Assembly: GCF_017255295.1 (NCBI RefSeq)
Contig: NZ_JAFKDE010000002.1
Location: 620,001-684,000 of the forward strand
Length of the DNA: 64,000 nt
Reading direction: 5' to 3'
Source: Nitratireductor aquimarinus
GTDB taxonomy: Bacteria; Pseudomonadota; Alphaproteobacteria; Rhizobiales; Rhizobiaceae
Under the pieces are notes generated by a model. It ran no database searches, was not told where the DNA came from, and worked only from the letters and a program-made list of their open reading frames with translations. The translations under genes and the position numbers were made by a program. Within the stretch, counting starts at the first letter, position 1. The number at the start of each line of letters is the position of its first letter. This document shows positions 47,518-55,760 of this stretch, one piece after another.

Positions 47518-50500
47518 TCAATGGAAGTTGCGGCCCTTGGGCAGAACACGCACATCGCGCGGGTGACGCCAGAGATTTTGCGCGGTCGCGGGCTTTTCCG
47601 CCGCCTGTGCGTCCGCGCCCGGATCGGACATGGCGGCCAGAAGCTCCGGCGTCGTGTCGAGCAGGCGGCGGGCAACCACATGGATGACATTGCTTTCTTT
47701 CTGCAGAATGCCCTCGATGGTGACCATGCGCGCGCCGAACACGATACGGCGAAAGCGCAGGAAGACGCGCGGCCAGACGATGACGTTGGCAATGCCGGTT
47801 TCATCCTCCAGCGTCATGAAGATGACGCCGCTTGCCGTGCCGGGGCGCTGGCGCACCAGAACGAGGCCCGAAACGCGCACGAAGCGCCCGGCCGGGATAT
47901 CCGCGAGGGCGCGGGTTTCCACGATGCGGCGTTCCTTGAGCTGCTGGCGCAGGAAGGAAACGGGATGCGCCTTGAGAGAAAGGCTGAGCGTGCCGTAATC
48001 CTCCACCACCTGCTCGCCGGGAAGAAGTTCCGGCAGCGCCACGCTCTCTTCGGCCTGAAGGGGCGTTTCTTCCGTGCTTTTGGTGCTGGCGAAGAGCGGC
48101 AGTTCCTCGGCTGCCGCACGCACGCCCTGATGGCCGCTCAGGCCGCGCACCTCCCAGAGGGCAGCGCGGCGGTCGAGCCCGAGTGAGCGGAAGGCGTCCG
48201 CCTCGGCAAGCCGGCGCAAGGAGAACATGTCGATGCCGGATCGGAAATAGAGGTCGCGCACGGTGGCAAAGCCCGCGCCGCGCGTGGCCATGATCTTCAG
48301 CGCTGCGGCCTCGCGTATGCCATCCACCTGGCGCAGGCCAAGCCGCACCGCATGGCGGATCGCGCCCTTTTTCGAGGCGGGTTCCAGCGTGTGGTCCCAG
48401 TCGCTGCGGTTGATGTCGACGGGGCGTGTCTCGCCGCCATGATCGCGGAAATCCCGGACGATGGAGGAGGCGGAGTAAAACCCCATGGGCTGGGAGTTCA
48501 AAAGTGCGCAGGCAAAGACATCCGGATAGTGGCATTTGAGCCAGGAGGAGGCATAGGCGAGCAGCGCGAAACTGGCCGAATGGCTTTCGGGAAAACCGTA
48601 ATCGCTGAACCCCTTCATCTGGTTGAAACAGCGCTCGGCAAAGTCGGGTTCATAGCCATTGGCGAGCATGCCCTTGATGAAGTCTTCGCGGAATTGGTCG
48701 ATTGTGCCGGTGCGGCGGAAGGAGGCCATGGCGCGGCGCAGCCGGTCGGCCTTTTCCGGCGAGAAGCGGGCCGCGACGATGGCGATCTTCATCGCCTGTT
48801 CCTGAAAGAGCGGCACGCCGAGGGTCTTCTGGAGCACGGCGCGCAATTCTTCGGAAGGATAATCGACATCCTCTTCCCTGTTGCGGCGGCGCAGATAGGG
48901 ATGAACCATGTCGCCCTGAATGGGACCGGGGCGGACAATGGCAATCTCGATCACGAGGTCATAGAAATTTTCCGGTCGCAGGCGCGGCAGCATGGACATC
49001 TGCGCCCGGCTTTCGATCTGGAAGACGCCAACCGTGTCGGCGCGCTGGATCATGGCGTAGGTGGGGCCGTCATCGCGGGGCACGGTGGCGAGCGTGTGAT
49101 CCCGGTCATAGTGATCGCGCAACAGATCGAACCCCTTGCGCAGGCAGGTGAGCATGCCGAGCGAAAGCACATCCACCTTGAGGATGTTGAGCGCGTCGAG
49201 ATCGTCCTTGTCCCATTCCACCATGGTGCGGTCCTTCATGGCGGCGTTGGCGATGGGCACGATTTCGCTCAAGGGCGAATGGGTGAGCACGAAGCCGCCC
49301 ACATGCTGGGAGAGATGGCGGGGGAAGCCGATCAGCTGGCTGACGAGAACGAGGGTCTGTCGCAGGCGTGGATCGGTGGGGTCGAGACCGGCTTCGCGCA
49401 CCTGATCGCCTGCGGGTGTGCGCGAGGAATGGCCCCAGACAAGGCCGGTCATGGCGGCGACCACATCGGGCGACAGGCCCATGGCCTTGCCGGCCTCGCG
49501 CACGGCGCTGCGCGTGCGGTAGGAAATGACGGTGGCGGCCAGCCCGGCGCGGTGGCGGCCATATTTGTCATAGATGTACTGCATCACCTCTTCGCGCCGC
49601 TCATGCTCGAAATCGACATCGATGTCCGGCGGCTCGCCGCGCTCGGCGGAGATGAAGCGCTCGAACAGAAGGTCGATCTCGGTGGGGTTGACCGAGGTGA
49701 CGCCAAGGCAAAAACAGACGACAGAATTGGCCGCCGAGCCGCGCCCCTGGCACAGGATGGGCGGGGTCTGTGCGCGGGCGAAGTTCACAATGTCGTGCAC
49801 GGTGAGAAAATAGGCGGCGTAGCCAAGCTGGCCGATGAGCTTCAGCTCATGGGAAATCATGCCGGCGACCTTTGGCGGAACCACGCCGTCGAAACGGACT
49901 TTTGCGCCAAGCCAGGTGAGGCGTTCCAGCTCCTCCTGCGGGGTGGCGCTCTCACCGCTCGATTCCTTCGGATAGTCGAAGCGCAGTTCATCGAGCGAGA
50001 AGCGGCATTCATCCATGAGGGCCACGGAACGGGCAATGGCGTCTTCGTGGCCGCGCAGCAGGCGGGTCATCTCCGCAGGCGCTTTCAGGTGCCGCTCGGC
50101 ATTGCGTTCCAGCCGGAAACCGGCCTCGTCGATGGTGCAGTGTGCGCGGATGCAGGTGAGGAGATCCTGAAGGGGGCGGCGGGCCGGCATGTGGTAGAGC
50201 ACGTCATTGGTGGCGATGAGCGGTGTGCCACAGGTCGCGGCGAGCGCGGCAAGGCGCTCTTGGCGCGCGCCGTCATTGGCCCGGCGATGGGGCGTGAGCG
50301 CCAAAAACACGTCGCCGGGGAAGAGGGCTGCGAGGCGGCGCAGGTTTTCTTCGAAATCAGAACCGAAATCATAGGGCGGCATGGCGATGAAGCGCTGGTC
50401 CGCGCCAAGTTGTTCCAGATTGCCCAGATGGAGGTGGCACTCGCCTTTCGGTGCACGGCGGTTGCCATCGGTCAAAAGCTGCGTCAGGCGGCCATAGGCA

Positions 50501-50844
50501 TCCCTGTCGGTTGGGAAGCAGAGCGTTTCGAAATCGTCCAGCATGACCAGTCGCGCGCCGACGACAAGGCGGATCTTCTGCGCCTTCGCCTCCACATGGG
50601 CGCGCACGACACCAGCCATCGTATTGCGGTCGGCAATGCCGATGGCCGCATGGCCAAGCCGGGCGGCTTCGGCAACCAGCTCGCGGGGATGAGACCCGCC
50701 GCGCAGAAAGCTGTAATTGCTGGTGACGCCGAGCTCCACATAGGGCGGGGCCGGTGGCGCGGAGCGCTTTTTGGGGGGCGTTCCGGCGGTGTCGGCCTTT
50801 AAACCGGTGGTCAGAGGGATGGGGCTTGACGATTGCGCGCTCAT
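47518..50844 (-). CDS. dnaE2: Error-prone DNA polymerase DnaE2 (ImuC)
   Basis: A C-family polymerase used for damage-induced translesion synthesis and mutagenesis. It is 1108 aa. The N-terminal PHP domain starts at about residue 36 (ELGVTSNYSFLRGGSHP); the polymerase core has CQGRGSAANSVVCFCLG and the catalytic acidic pair in EPPDIDVDFEHERREEVMQY; the C-terminal part has an OB-fold segment (SGLVLVRQRPGTASG). The ATG overlaps the imuB stop by four bases, so it is translationally coupled. It is the last mutasome gene. Confidence 0.97.
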   Translation of the reverse strand: MSAQSSSPIPLTTGLKADTAGTPPKKRSAPPAPPYVELGVTSNYSFLRGGSHPRELVAEAARLGHAAIGIADRNTMAGVVRAHVEAKAQKIRLVVGARLVMLDDFETLCFPTDRDAYGRLTQLLTDGNRRAPKGECHLHLGNLEQLGADQRFIAMPPYDFGSDFEENLRRLAALFPGDVFLALTPHRRANDGARQERLAALAATCGTPLIATNDVLYHMPARRPLQDLLTCIRAHCTIDEAGFRLERNAERHLKAPAEMTRLLRGHEDAIARSVALMDECRFSLDELRFDYPKESSGESATPQEELERLTWLGAKVRFDGVVPPKVAGMISHELKLIGQLGYAAYFLTVHDIVNFARAQTPPILCQGRGSAANSVVCFCLGVTSVNPTEIDLLFERFISAERGEPPDIDVDFEHERREEVMQYIYDKYGRHRAGLAATVISYRTRSAVREAGKAMGLSPDVVAAMTGLVWGHSSRTPAGDQVREAGLDPTDPRLRQTLVLVSQLIGFPRHLSQHVGGFVLTHSPLSEIVPIANAAMKDRTMVEWDKDDLDALNILKVDVLSLGMLTCLRKGFDLLRDHYDRDHTLATVPRDDGPTYAMIQRADTVGVFQIESRAQMSMLPRLRPENFYDLVIEIAIVRPGPIQGDMVHPYLRRRNREEDVDYPSEELRAVLQKTLGVPLFQEQAMKIAIVAARFSPEKADRLRRAMASFRRTGTIDQFREDFIKGMLANGYEPDFAERCFNQMKGFSDYGFPESHSASFALLAYASSWLKCHYPDVFACALLNSQPMGFYSASSIVRDFRDHGGETRPVDINRSDWDHTLEPASKKGAIRHAVRLGLRQVDGIREAAALKIMATRGAGFATVRDLYFRSGIDMFSLRRLAEADAFRSLGLDRRAALWEVRGLSGHQGVRAAAEELPLFASTKSTEETPLQAEESVALPELLPGEQVVEDYGTLSLSLKAHPVSFLRQQLKERRIVETRALADIPAGRFVRVSGLVLVRQRPGTASGVIFMTLEDETGIANVIVWPRVFLRFRRIVFGARMVTIEGILQKESNVIHVVARRLLDTTPELLAAMSDPGADAQAAEKPATAQNLWRHPRDVRVLPKGRNFH

Positions 50845-52472
50845 GCGAAGACCCCGTGGATGAACCAGCGCGGGGTTTCTTCATCGCGCTCATAAAGCCC
50901 GTCGCGGAAGAGCCAGAAGCGGCGGCCGGCTTCATCTTCGATGCGGAAATAGTCGCGTGTCTTGCGGCTGGCCCCGAGTGGCGCGCGCCACCATTCAGGC
51001 GCAATGCGCTCCGGCCCTTCGGCACGCGTCACAAGGTGGGCCACGCGCCGCCATTCGAAACGGGTGGGCGGGCCATCGGGCACGCCGGCGAGCGTGGTGA
51101 CAGGCTCCGGAACGGCAAAGAGGAAGAGGGGGCGGGCAAAGGCCGCGCCATCCTGAATGCAGCGGGCATGGGCCTGCCAGTCGTGGCTTTGCGCGGGCTT
51201 GAGCACGGAGACGGCGCGGGCGGCGCGCTCGGGCAGGAAGCTCGCATGGGGCTCGGCGCGGGTGACGTTGCGCGCGCCGAACCGGTTGACCAGCCGGTCA
51301 AGCAGCGGAGCGAGGTCGCCGTCACGCATGGTCATGGCGTCGTCGCCCAGATCCTCCTGCCGCATGGCGAGCGTTTCCACGGAAAGGGCGGTGAGGCTGG
51401 CCGCCTCGAAGCCGAAGCCGGCGCGATCCTCTATGCGGTCGAGCCGCTCGCCGAGAAGGCGGGCGAGATGCGCTGCATCGCGCGTGGGGGTGCTGGTGGC
51501 GAGCGGCAGGGCCTCGAACCAGCCATCGACGCGGAACAGCCGCAGCTCCACGCGCCGCACGCCCTTGCCGGCCTTTTCAAGGAGCGCGCAGAGGTCGCGC
51601 GTGAGGCGGCCGATGGCGATCCCGATTGCTTCCTGCGTGACGATGGGCTCGGCGAAACGGCATTGCGCGGCATGCAGATGGGGCGGGTTGAGGGGGCGAA
51701 AGCTTTCCTCCTCATGGCCAAGCGCCTCGTCCAGCCGGCGCAGCGCCAGCGGGCCAAAGCGCGACGCCAGCGGCGCGCGCGGCTTGCCGATGAGATCGCC
51801 GACGCGTTTGAGGCCGAGCTTTTCAAGCGCCTTGACCGTGCCTTCCTCCAGCCGCAGGGCGCAGACGGGCAGCGGCGCCATGTGCCCGGCAAGGGCTGAG
51901 CGGGTGACGGCAAGGCGATCATCGGGCGCGTGGCGGGCAAGCGCCCAGGCGCCACCGATGGTGGGCGCCAGCGCCAGCCGTGCGGTGAGGCCGAAACGGC
52001 CAAGCTTTGACGCCAGCATCTCCATGAGGGCGCTCTCGCCGCCGAAGAGATGCGCACAGCCGGCAATGTCGAGGCTCACCCCGTCGGGAAAGTCGGGACG
52101 CGTCAGCGGCGAAAAACACTGGCACCAGAGCGCCAGCCTTATGAGGGCGCGCTCATCGCCCTGAAGGTCGGCATGGGCGACCTGCAGGGCGGGGTGGATG
52201 GCGCGCGCATCGGCCAGCGCCATGCCGGGTGAAAAGCCCAGCGCCCCGGCTGCCTGATTGAGCGCGGTGATGCGCTGGCCATTGTCCGTGGTGGTGACGA
52301 GCACCAGCGCCGCGTCCTCATGAGGCTTCTGCCCATTCGGGGGGCAATCTGGAGCTGGCGCGCCCGGCCTCATGTGGCCATGGTGTTGCCCCTGTGGTCG
52401 CTCCTGCCGGCGTTCTATCGGCCAGCGGGGCAGGAAGACGGAAAGAAAGCGTGTCATGATCCCACTCGACAT
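50841..52472 (-). CDS. imuB: ImuB, catalytically inactive Y-family polymerase-like protein
   Basis: The scaffold of the mutasome, bridging ImuA, DnaE2 and the beta clamp. It is 543 aa from the ATG at 52472; an equally plausible ATG is at 52457 (MTRFLSVFLPRWPIERR). The start of a Y-family polymerase would carry a metal-binding Asp; here the segment is SVFLPRWPIER, with no acidic pair, as in known ImuB proteins. The palm and little-finger-like regions (GVSLDIAGCAHLFGGE, GLKRVGDLIGKPRAPLASRFG) remain. A basic insert of about 30 residues follows the first strand. Its start lies inside imuA: the overlap is 140-155 bases. Confidence 0.94.
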   Translation of the reverse strand: MSSGIMTRFLSVFLPRWPIERRQERPQGQHHGHMRPGAPAPDCPPNGQKPHEDAALVLVTTTDNGQRITALNQAAGALGFSPGMALADARAIHPALQVAHADLQGDERALIRLALWCQCFSPLTRPDFPDGVSLDIAGCAHLFGGESALMEMLASKLGRFGLTARLALAPTIGGAWALARHAPDDRLAVTRSALAGHMAPLPVCALRLEEGTVKALEKLGLKRVGDLIGKPRAPLASRFGPLALRRLDEALGHEEESFRPLNPPHLHAAQCRFAEPIVTQEAIGIAIGRLTRDLCALLEKAGKGVRRVELRLFRVDGWFEALPLATSTPTRDAAHLARLLGERLDRIEDRAGFGFEAASLTALSVETLAMRQEDLGDDAMTMRDGDLAPLLDRLVNRFGARNVTRAEPHASFLPERAARAVSVLKPAQSHDWQAHARCIQDGAAFARPLFLFAVPEPVTTLAGVPDGPPTRFEWRRVAHLVTRAEGPERIAPEWWRAPLGASRKTRDYFRIEDEAGRRFWLFRDGLYERDEETPRWFIHGVFA

Positions 52473-53187
52473 CCCAGCCGCTTGAGAAACGGCGGGACAT
52501 CCCTTGCCTTGATTTGAGAAGCGCAAGCCGCCAGCGCGGCGCACCCGAATATGAGGATTGGCCCGATGATTGGCCTGAGGATTGGCTGGGCGAGGCGGGC
52601 GCTGCGGGAAGCGATGCGACGGACCAGCGGGTCTCGGCCGCCGTGCCCTCCGCTGAAGCCTGTCGCCCGCGCAGGATGAGGGCGGTGACGCCGTGGCGCG
52701 CGGCGCGCAGGGCAAGGCGGCGGCTGGCGGCGAAATCATAGGCGCGGGCGCTGTCGGGCAGGATGCCGGCGACGGCGGCGAGCGGCGCATGGGAAAGCCC
52801 TTCCTCCAGCGCCCACAGAATGTCGATGGGCTTGCGCACCTCGATCCTGATCAGCCGGTTCGGGTCAAGCCCGAGGGCTGCCAGACCGGGCGGGTAGAGC
52901 GCGCCTTCGCCGTTTGCCAGATGCGCGGGCACAGCCCAGAGAATGGGGCCGGGGCGCTGGCGGAGAAGACGCGCCAGAAAACAGATGCCGAAGCCCGCGC
53001 CGGCGGCGAAATCGCCATGGGTGGCCGGGAGGATTTCATGCAGCGCGCCAGTCTTGAGACCGTGGGCGGGAAGGGCGGCGTCAAGTGCCTCTGCGCCCAG
53101 CCCAAGCGCGGGGCGGGCGTTGGGCGTCAGCCTTTCCTGAGGGGCGATGCGGCGGCGTAAGGCCTCTATCTCGAACCTGTGTTTCAT
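52318..53187 (-). CDS. imuA: ImuA, RecA/SulA-like mutasome protein
   Basis: The third mutasome component. It is 289 aa with a RecA-like core: N-terminal IEALRRRIAPQERL, GLGAEALDAALPAHGLKTGALHEI, and ICFLARLL. A short tandem repeat QSSGQSSGQSS occurs near residue 205, encoded by three copies of a 12-bp unit (52553-52588). The segment GMSRRFSSGWDVEWDHDTLSFRL is the conserved C-terminal part; about 35 more residues are encoded where the gene runs into imuB in another frame. It follows the HhH-GPD gene by 19 bases. Confidence 0.92.
   Translation of the reverse strand: MKHRFEIEALRRRIAPQERLTPNARPALGLGAEALDAALPAHGLKTGALHEILPATHGDFAAGAGFGICFLARLLRQRPGPILWAVPAHLANGEGALYPPGLAALGLDPNRLIRIEVRKPIDILWALEEGLSHAPLAAVAGILPDSARAYDFAASRRLALRAARHGVTALILRGRQASAEGTAAETRWSVASLPAAPASPSQSSGQSSGQSSYSGAPRWRLALLKSRQGMSRRFSSGWDVEWDHDTLSFRLPAPLADRTPAGATTGATPWPHEAGRASSRLPPEWAEAS
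52553..52588. repeat. Three tandem copies of a 12-bp unit within imuA
   Basis: The unit GA(G/T)GATTGGCCY-like is repeated three times on the plus strand and encodes QSSG repeats in ImuA on the minus strand. The copy number could vary in frame. Confidence 0.8.
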
Positions 53188-53206
53188 GACGCAACTCCGG
53201 AACGCA

Positions 53207-54091
53207 CTAACAGGACGCGGCGGATGCCGACACGGTCTGCACCGGTGGCGGCGCGCCGGAAGCGCCCTGATTCAAATTCGCAGCATCTTCCTTCAAGGGA
53301 CTGATTTGACTCGTCTTCACGCCTGCGCCCGGCAGGGCGTGCGCGGGCGGCGCATCGCGCAGCCATTCTTCCAGAAGGCGTGTGCGCTGAGGCGTGGCAC
53401 TGCCGGCGCAGACATTTGTGAAAGGGCAGGAAGCTTTGCTGCTGCGGGCGCAAAACGTCCGCCCGAGATCCTGCATGAGGAGGTGGTGTTCTTCAGTGTC
53501 GGAAGCCTCCCAGCCATTGGGGAGCTGGCGGTTGAGAAGGCGGACCGAACGCTCGGGCGACGTCTGCTCGGGCACGAGGCCGAGGCAGCGCGCTGCGCGC
53601 CAGTGCGCCGTGTCGACGACAAGAACGCGCCTGCGCAGGGTGCTCATGTTGAGGGTGGCAGCGCTGGTCTTGGGGCCGACGCCGTAAAGCCGTTCCAGCC
53701 AGGCAAGGGCGTTCTCCACCGGCCAGCCATGCAGGAAGCCGAGATCGAGCGCGCCGCGCAGGCTGGCGATTTCCTGCAGGACGCGGGGCAGGGCTTCGGC
53801 CTTGCGCTCGGGGTGGGTGACGCCTTCAAGAAGCGGGTCGAGTTCGTGGGAGGATGCTTCGGCCAGACGCTGCCAGGAGCCTCTGTGCCGCGCCACTTCG
53901 AAATGCTCGACCAGAGCGGCGAAAACCCCGAGCGCCGTTTCATTGTGCGTTCTGCCGCTGAGCATCGCCAGAATCATCTGGCTTATCGGGTCGAGACGCA
54001 CGAAATCCGTGGGCGGTCCGAAGACAGCCAGCAAGCGCTGATGGAGGCTTGCAATCCGGTCGAAAGGTGCAAGGGGCAGGGTGTATTGCAT
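53207..54091 (-). CDS. HhH-GPD family DNA glycosylase/lyase (endonuclease III-like)
   Basis: A 294-aa base-excision-repair-type protein. The helix-hairpin-helix region is RLYGVGPKTSAAT (Lys141 at the catalytic lysine position), followed by the catalytic-type Asp160 in LVVDTAHW. A partial cysteine cluster, Cys214, Cys222 and Cys228 (spacing x7, x5), stands where endonuclease III has four cysteines (x6, x2, x5), so an iron-sulfur cluster would be incomplete. A 60-residue non-conserved tail follows. Start 54091 (MQYTLPLAPF) places the LexA box 14 bases upstream; the ATG at 54121 would lie upstream of the box. It is the first gene of the four-gene SOS operon. Confidence 0.88.
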   Translation of the reverse strand: MQYTLPLAPFDRIASLHQRLLAVFGPPTDFVRLDPISQMILAMLSGRTHNETALGVFAALVEHFEVARHRGSWQRLAEASSHELDPLLEGVTHPERKAEALPRVLQEIASLRGALDLGFLHGWPVENALAWLERLYGVGPKTSAATLNMSTLRRRVLVVDTAHWRAARCLGLVPEQTSPERSVRLLNRQLPNGWEASDTEEHHLLMQDLGRTFCARSSKASCPFTNVCAGSATPQRTRLLEEWLRDAPPAHALPGAGVKTSQISPLKEDAANLNQGASGAPPPVQTVSASAASC

Positions 54092-54104
54092 CCCCGCATG
54101 ATAA

Positions 54105-54119
54105 GAACAAATAGGGAAC
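54105..54119 (-). promoter_or_regulatory. LexA (SOS) box of the glycosylase-imuA-imuB-dnaE2 operon
   Basis: GAAC-AAATAGG-GAAC is a perfect match to the alphaproteobacterial LexA direct-repeat operator GTTC-N7-GTTC (read here on the plus strand as GAAC-N7-GAAC). It ends 14 bases from the glycosylase start. imuAB-dnaE2 cassettes are known LexA targets; no second such box was found in front of imuA. Confidence 0.85.
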
Positions 54120-54425
54120 AAATCAATCGTTCTCTACCATCGGGCTGAGAACAGCTGAGGAAAACGAAAGGCCGCCAGACAGCTGGTCCCACGGCAGACG
54201 CGCGCTGTCTGACGGCCCGCTCCAGCGTTCTGACGACGCTTTCAGCAGTGTCCCCTCTGGACCCTGCCATACTGAAAGCATCAAGCGTGCCAGTCGCAGT
54301 TCGCCTGGGCTTTATTCTGATTTTTCAGTGTGTTGCCGTTATCTGTCCAAGTGGGCGCGTTTCGTTCTCGCACCGGCCATGATGCGCATCAGAGCAGGCT
54401 GCCCACGAAACGGGCAGGGCCTTCA
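54120..54425. other. Intergenic region between the SOS operon and the degenerate GGDEF gene
   Basis: About 300 bases without a supportable gene. It holds the GGDEF-gene terminator at 54159-54217 and no other recognised site apart from the SOS box at its left edge. Confidence 0.6.
54159..54217 (-). terminator. Rho-independent terminator downstream of the GGDEF gene
   Basis: On the minus strand a 14-bp stem (GGCCGTCAGACAGC / GCTGTCTGGCGGCC, one wobble) is followed by TTTCGTTTTCC. It isolates the SOS operon from transcription of the gene upstream. Confidence 0.8.
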
Positions 54426-55514
54426 TCAAATAGCGACTTCCAGACGGTTGCGGCCTGTGGATTTTGCGCGGTTGAGGGCAGTGTCGGCCTGACCGAGCGC
54501 GATCCAGAAGCTCTCCTTGCGCGGCAGCGGCGTGTGCAGGCCGACGCTCACGGTAAGCGGGATCTCGATCCCGTCGAGATTGAAGGGCGTATCGGAAACG
54601 GCGGTCTGGATGCGTTCGGCAAGGCCGAAGGCGCGTTCGGCGTCATAGGCCGGCAGCACAAGCGCAATGGCCTGCCCGCCGAAGCTGGCGACCATGTCCG
54701 TCTGGCGAACGGCTGACTGGACGACGGACGCGACGTGGCGCAGAGCCTGCTCACCGGCCGCGTGGCCGTGTTCCTCAAGCACCTGATCGAATTCGTCGAT
54801 GTCGATGAGCGCCATGGAGTAGGGTTGCCCGGCCCAGTTCATGGCGGCGGCGAGTTCCGGTCCCAGCTTGTCGAAGACACGCCGGTTCAAAAGCCCGGTT
54901 GCCGTATCCGTGGTGCCCATCGGTGCCTCCTTCAAGCGTCGTGGTCCGAAATGCGAGCGCTGCAATTCAAGAATGCGGCCGATCACGATGGCGGCAATCA
55001 CATTGGCCACAATAGCAACCGGTGCGACTTCGCCCAAGGTGCGCATGGCGGTTTCCCACGGCATGAGGAAAACCGAAATCAGGGAGACCGATGTCAGAAG
55101 GCCGACGCCGGCGAGCGCGACCATGGAAACGCGCCGGCCTTTCACCATCTGCGCGAAAGCCAGGCTCACCAGGCTGCAGATCAGGACGGCGACAATGCCG
55201 CTCGCCACGCCTGCGCCGCCAAGCCAGATGCGACCGAGGATCGCGACAGCCGAGGTGATGGCAAGCGTAATCCAGCCGCCATAGGTCATGGCGAGAACGA
55301 CAAACACATTGCCGATGTCGAAAGACAGGCCGGAGGAGGCGTGTGCGGTGAAGAGGGCAGGCCCGATGGAGCCCACGGAGAAAAGCGCGGAGACGAGAAG
55401 GCTGCGCTGTAAGGATGTCAGCGCAAGCCGGGCCGCGCGCTCGTAAAGAAGCGCGGCGATGACCGCAATTCCCAAGCCTTGCAGGAACTCGGATGCCAGG
55501 GCAGCCATGTCCAT
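54426..55514 (-). CDS. Membrane protein with degenerate GGDEF domain
   Basis: A 362-aa protein from the ATG at 55514, which has a GGAG site; an upstream start at 55613 is possible. The N-terminal half holds about six membrane helices resembling 5TM/MHYT-type sensor regions. The C-terminal GGDEF domain has DTATGLLNRRVFDKLGPEL and SMALIDIDEFDQV, but the active-site loop reads FGGQAI instead of GG(D/E)EF, so it should not make c-di-GMP. A role as receptor or regulatory partner is inferred. It is divergent from an intact diguanylate cyclase. Confidence 0.87.
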   Translation of the reverse strand: MDMAALASEFLQGLGIAVIAALLYERAARLALTSLQRSLLVSALFSVGSIGPALFTAHASSGLSFDIGNVFVVLAMTYGGWITLAITSAVAILGRIWLGGAGVASGIVAVLICSLVSLAFAQMVKGRRVSMVALAGVGLLTSVSLISVFLMPWETAMRTLGEVAPVAIVANVIAAIVIGRILELQRSHFGPRRLKEAPMGTTDTATGLLNRRVFDKLGPELAAAMNWAGQPYSMALIDIDEFDQVLEEHGHAAGEQALRHVASVVQSAVRQTDMVASFGGQAIALVLPAYDAERAFGLAERIQTAVSDTPFNLDGIEIPLTVSVGLHTPLPRKESFWIALGQADTALNRAKSTGRNRLEVAI

Positions 55515-55760
55515 CAGGTCAATCTCCGCAGACGCCTCACCAAAAGAAACAACGATTTGCGTGCGAAAATGCAGCCCGCCATTACTTCGCCTGATACTCA
55601 GTATGTATGACAAGGCAGCGTAAACACAAGAAGTTCCAGTGCAAAGCCCGGTTCTTCAACTTGTTCGCGTATTTCCGTGGAGGTTTGTCCGTCCGGTTGC
55701 CGCAGGGTAACGGCATGTTTACACCGCTGAAATATTATATGCCGGCAAAAGGGCGAGGGG

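Noticed and set aside
48352-50802. 816-residue open frame on the plus strand
   Set aside because: It is antisense to dnaE2 and shows only shadow composition.
53188-53206. A second LexA box directly in front of imuA
   Set aside because: The sequence GGAAC-GCACTAAC-AGGAC contains one GAAC half only; the second half does not match.
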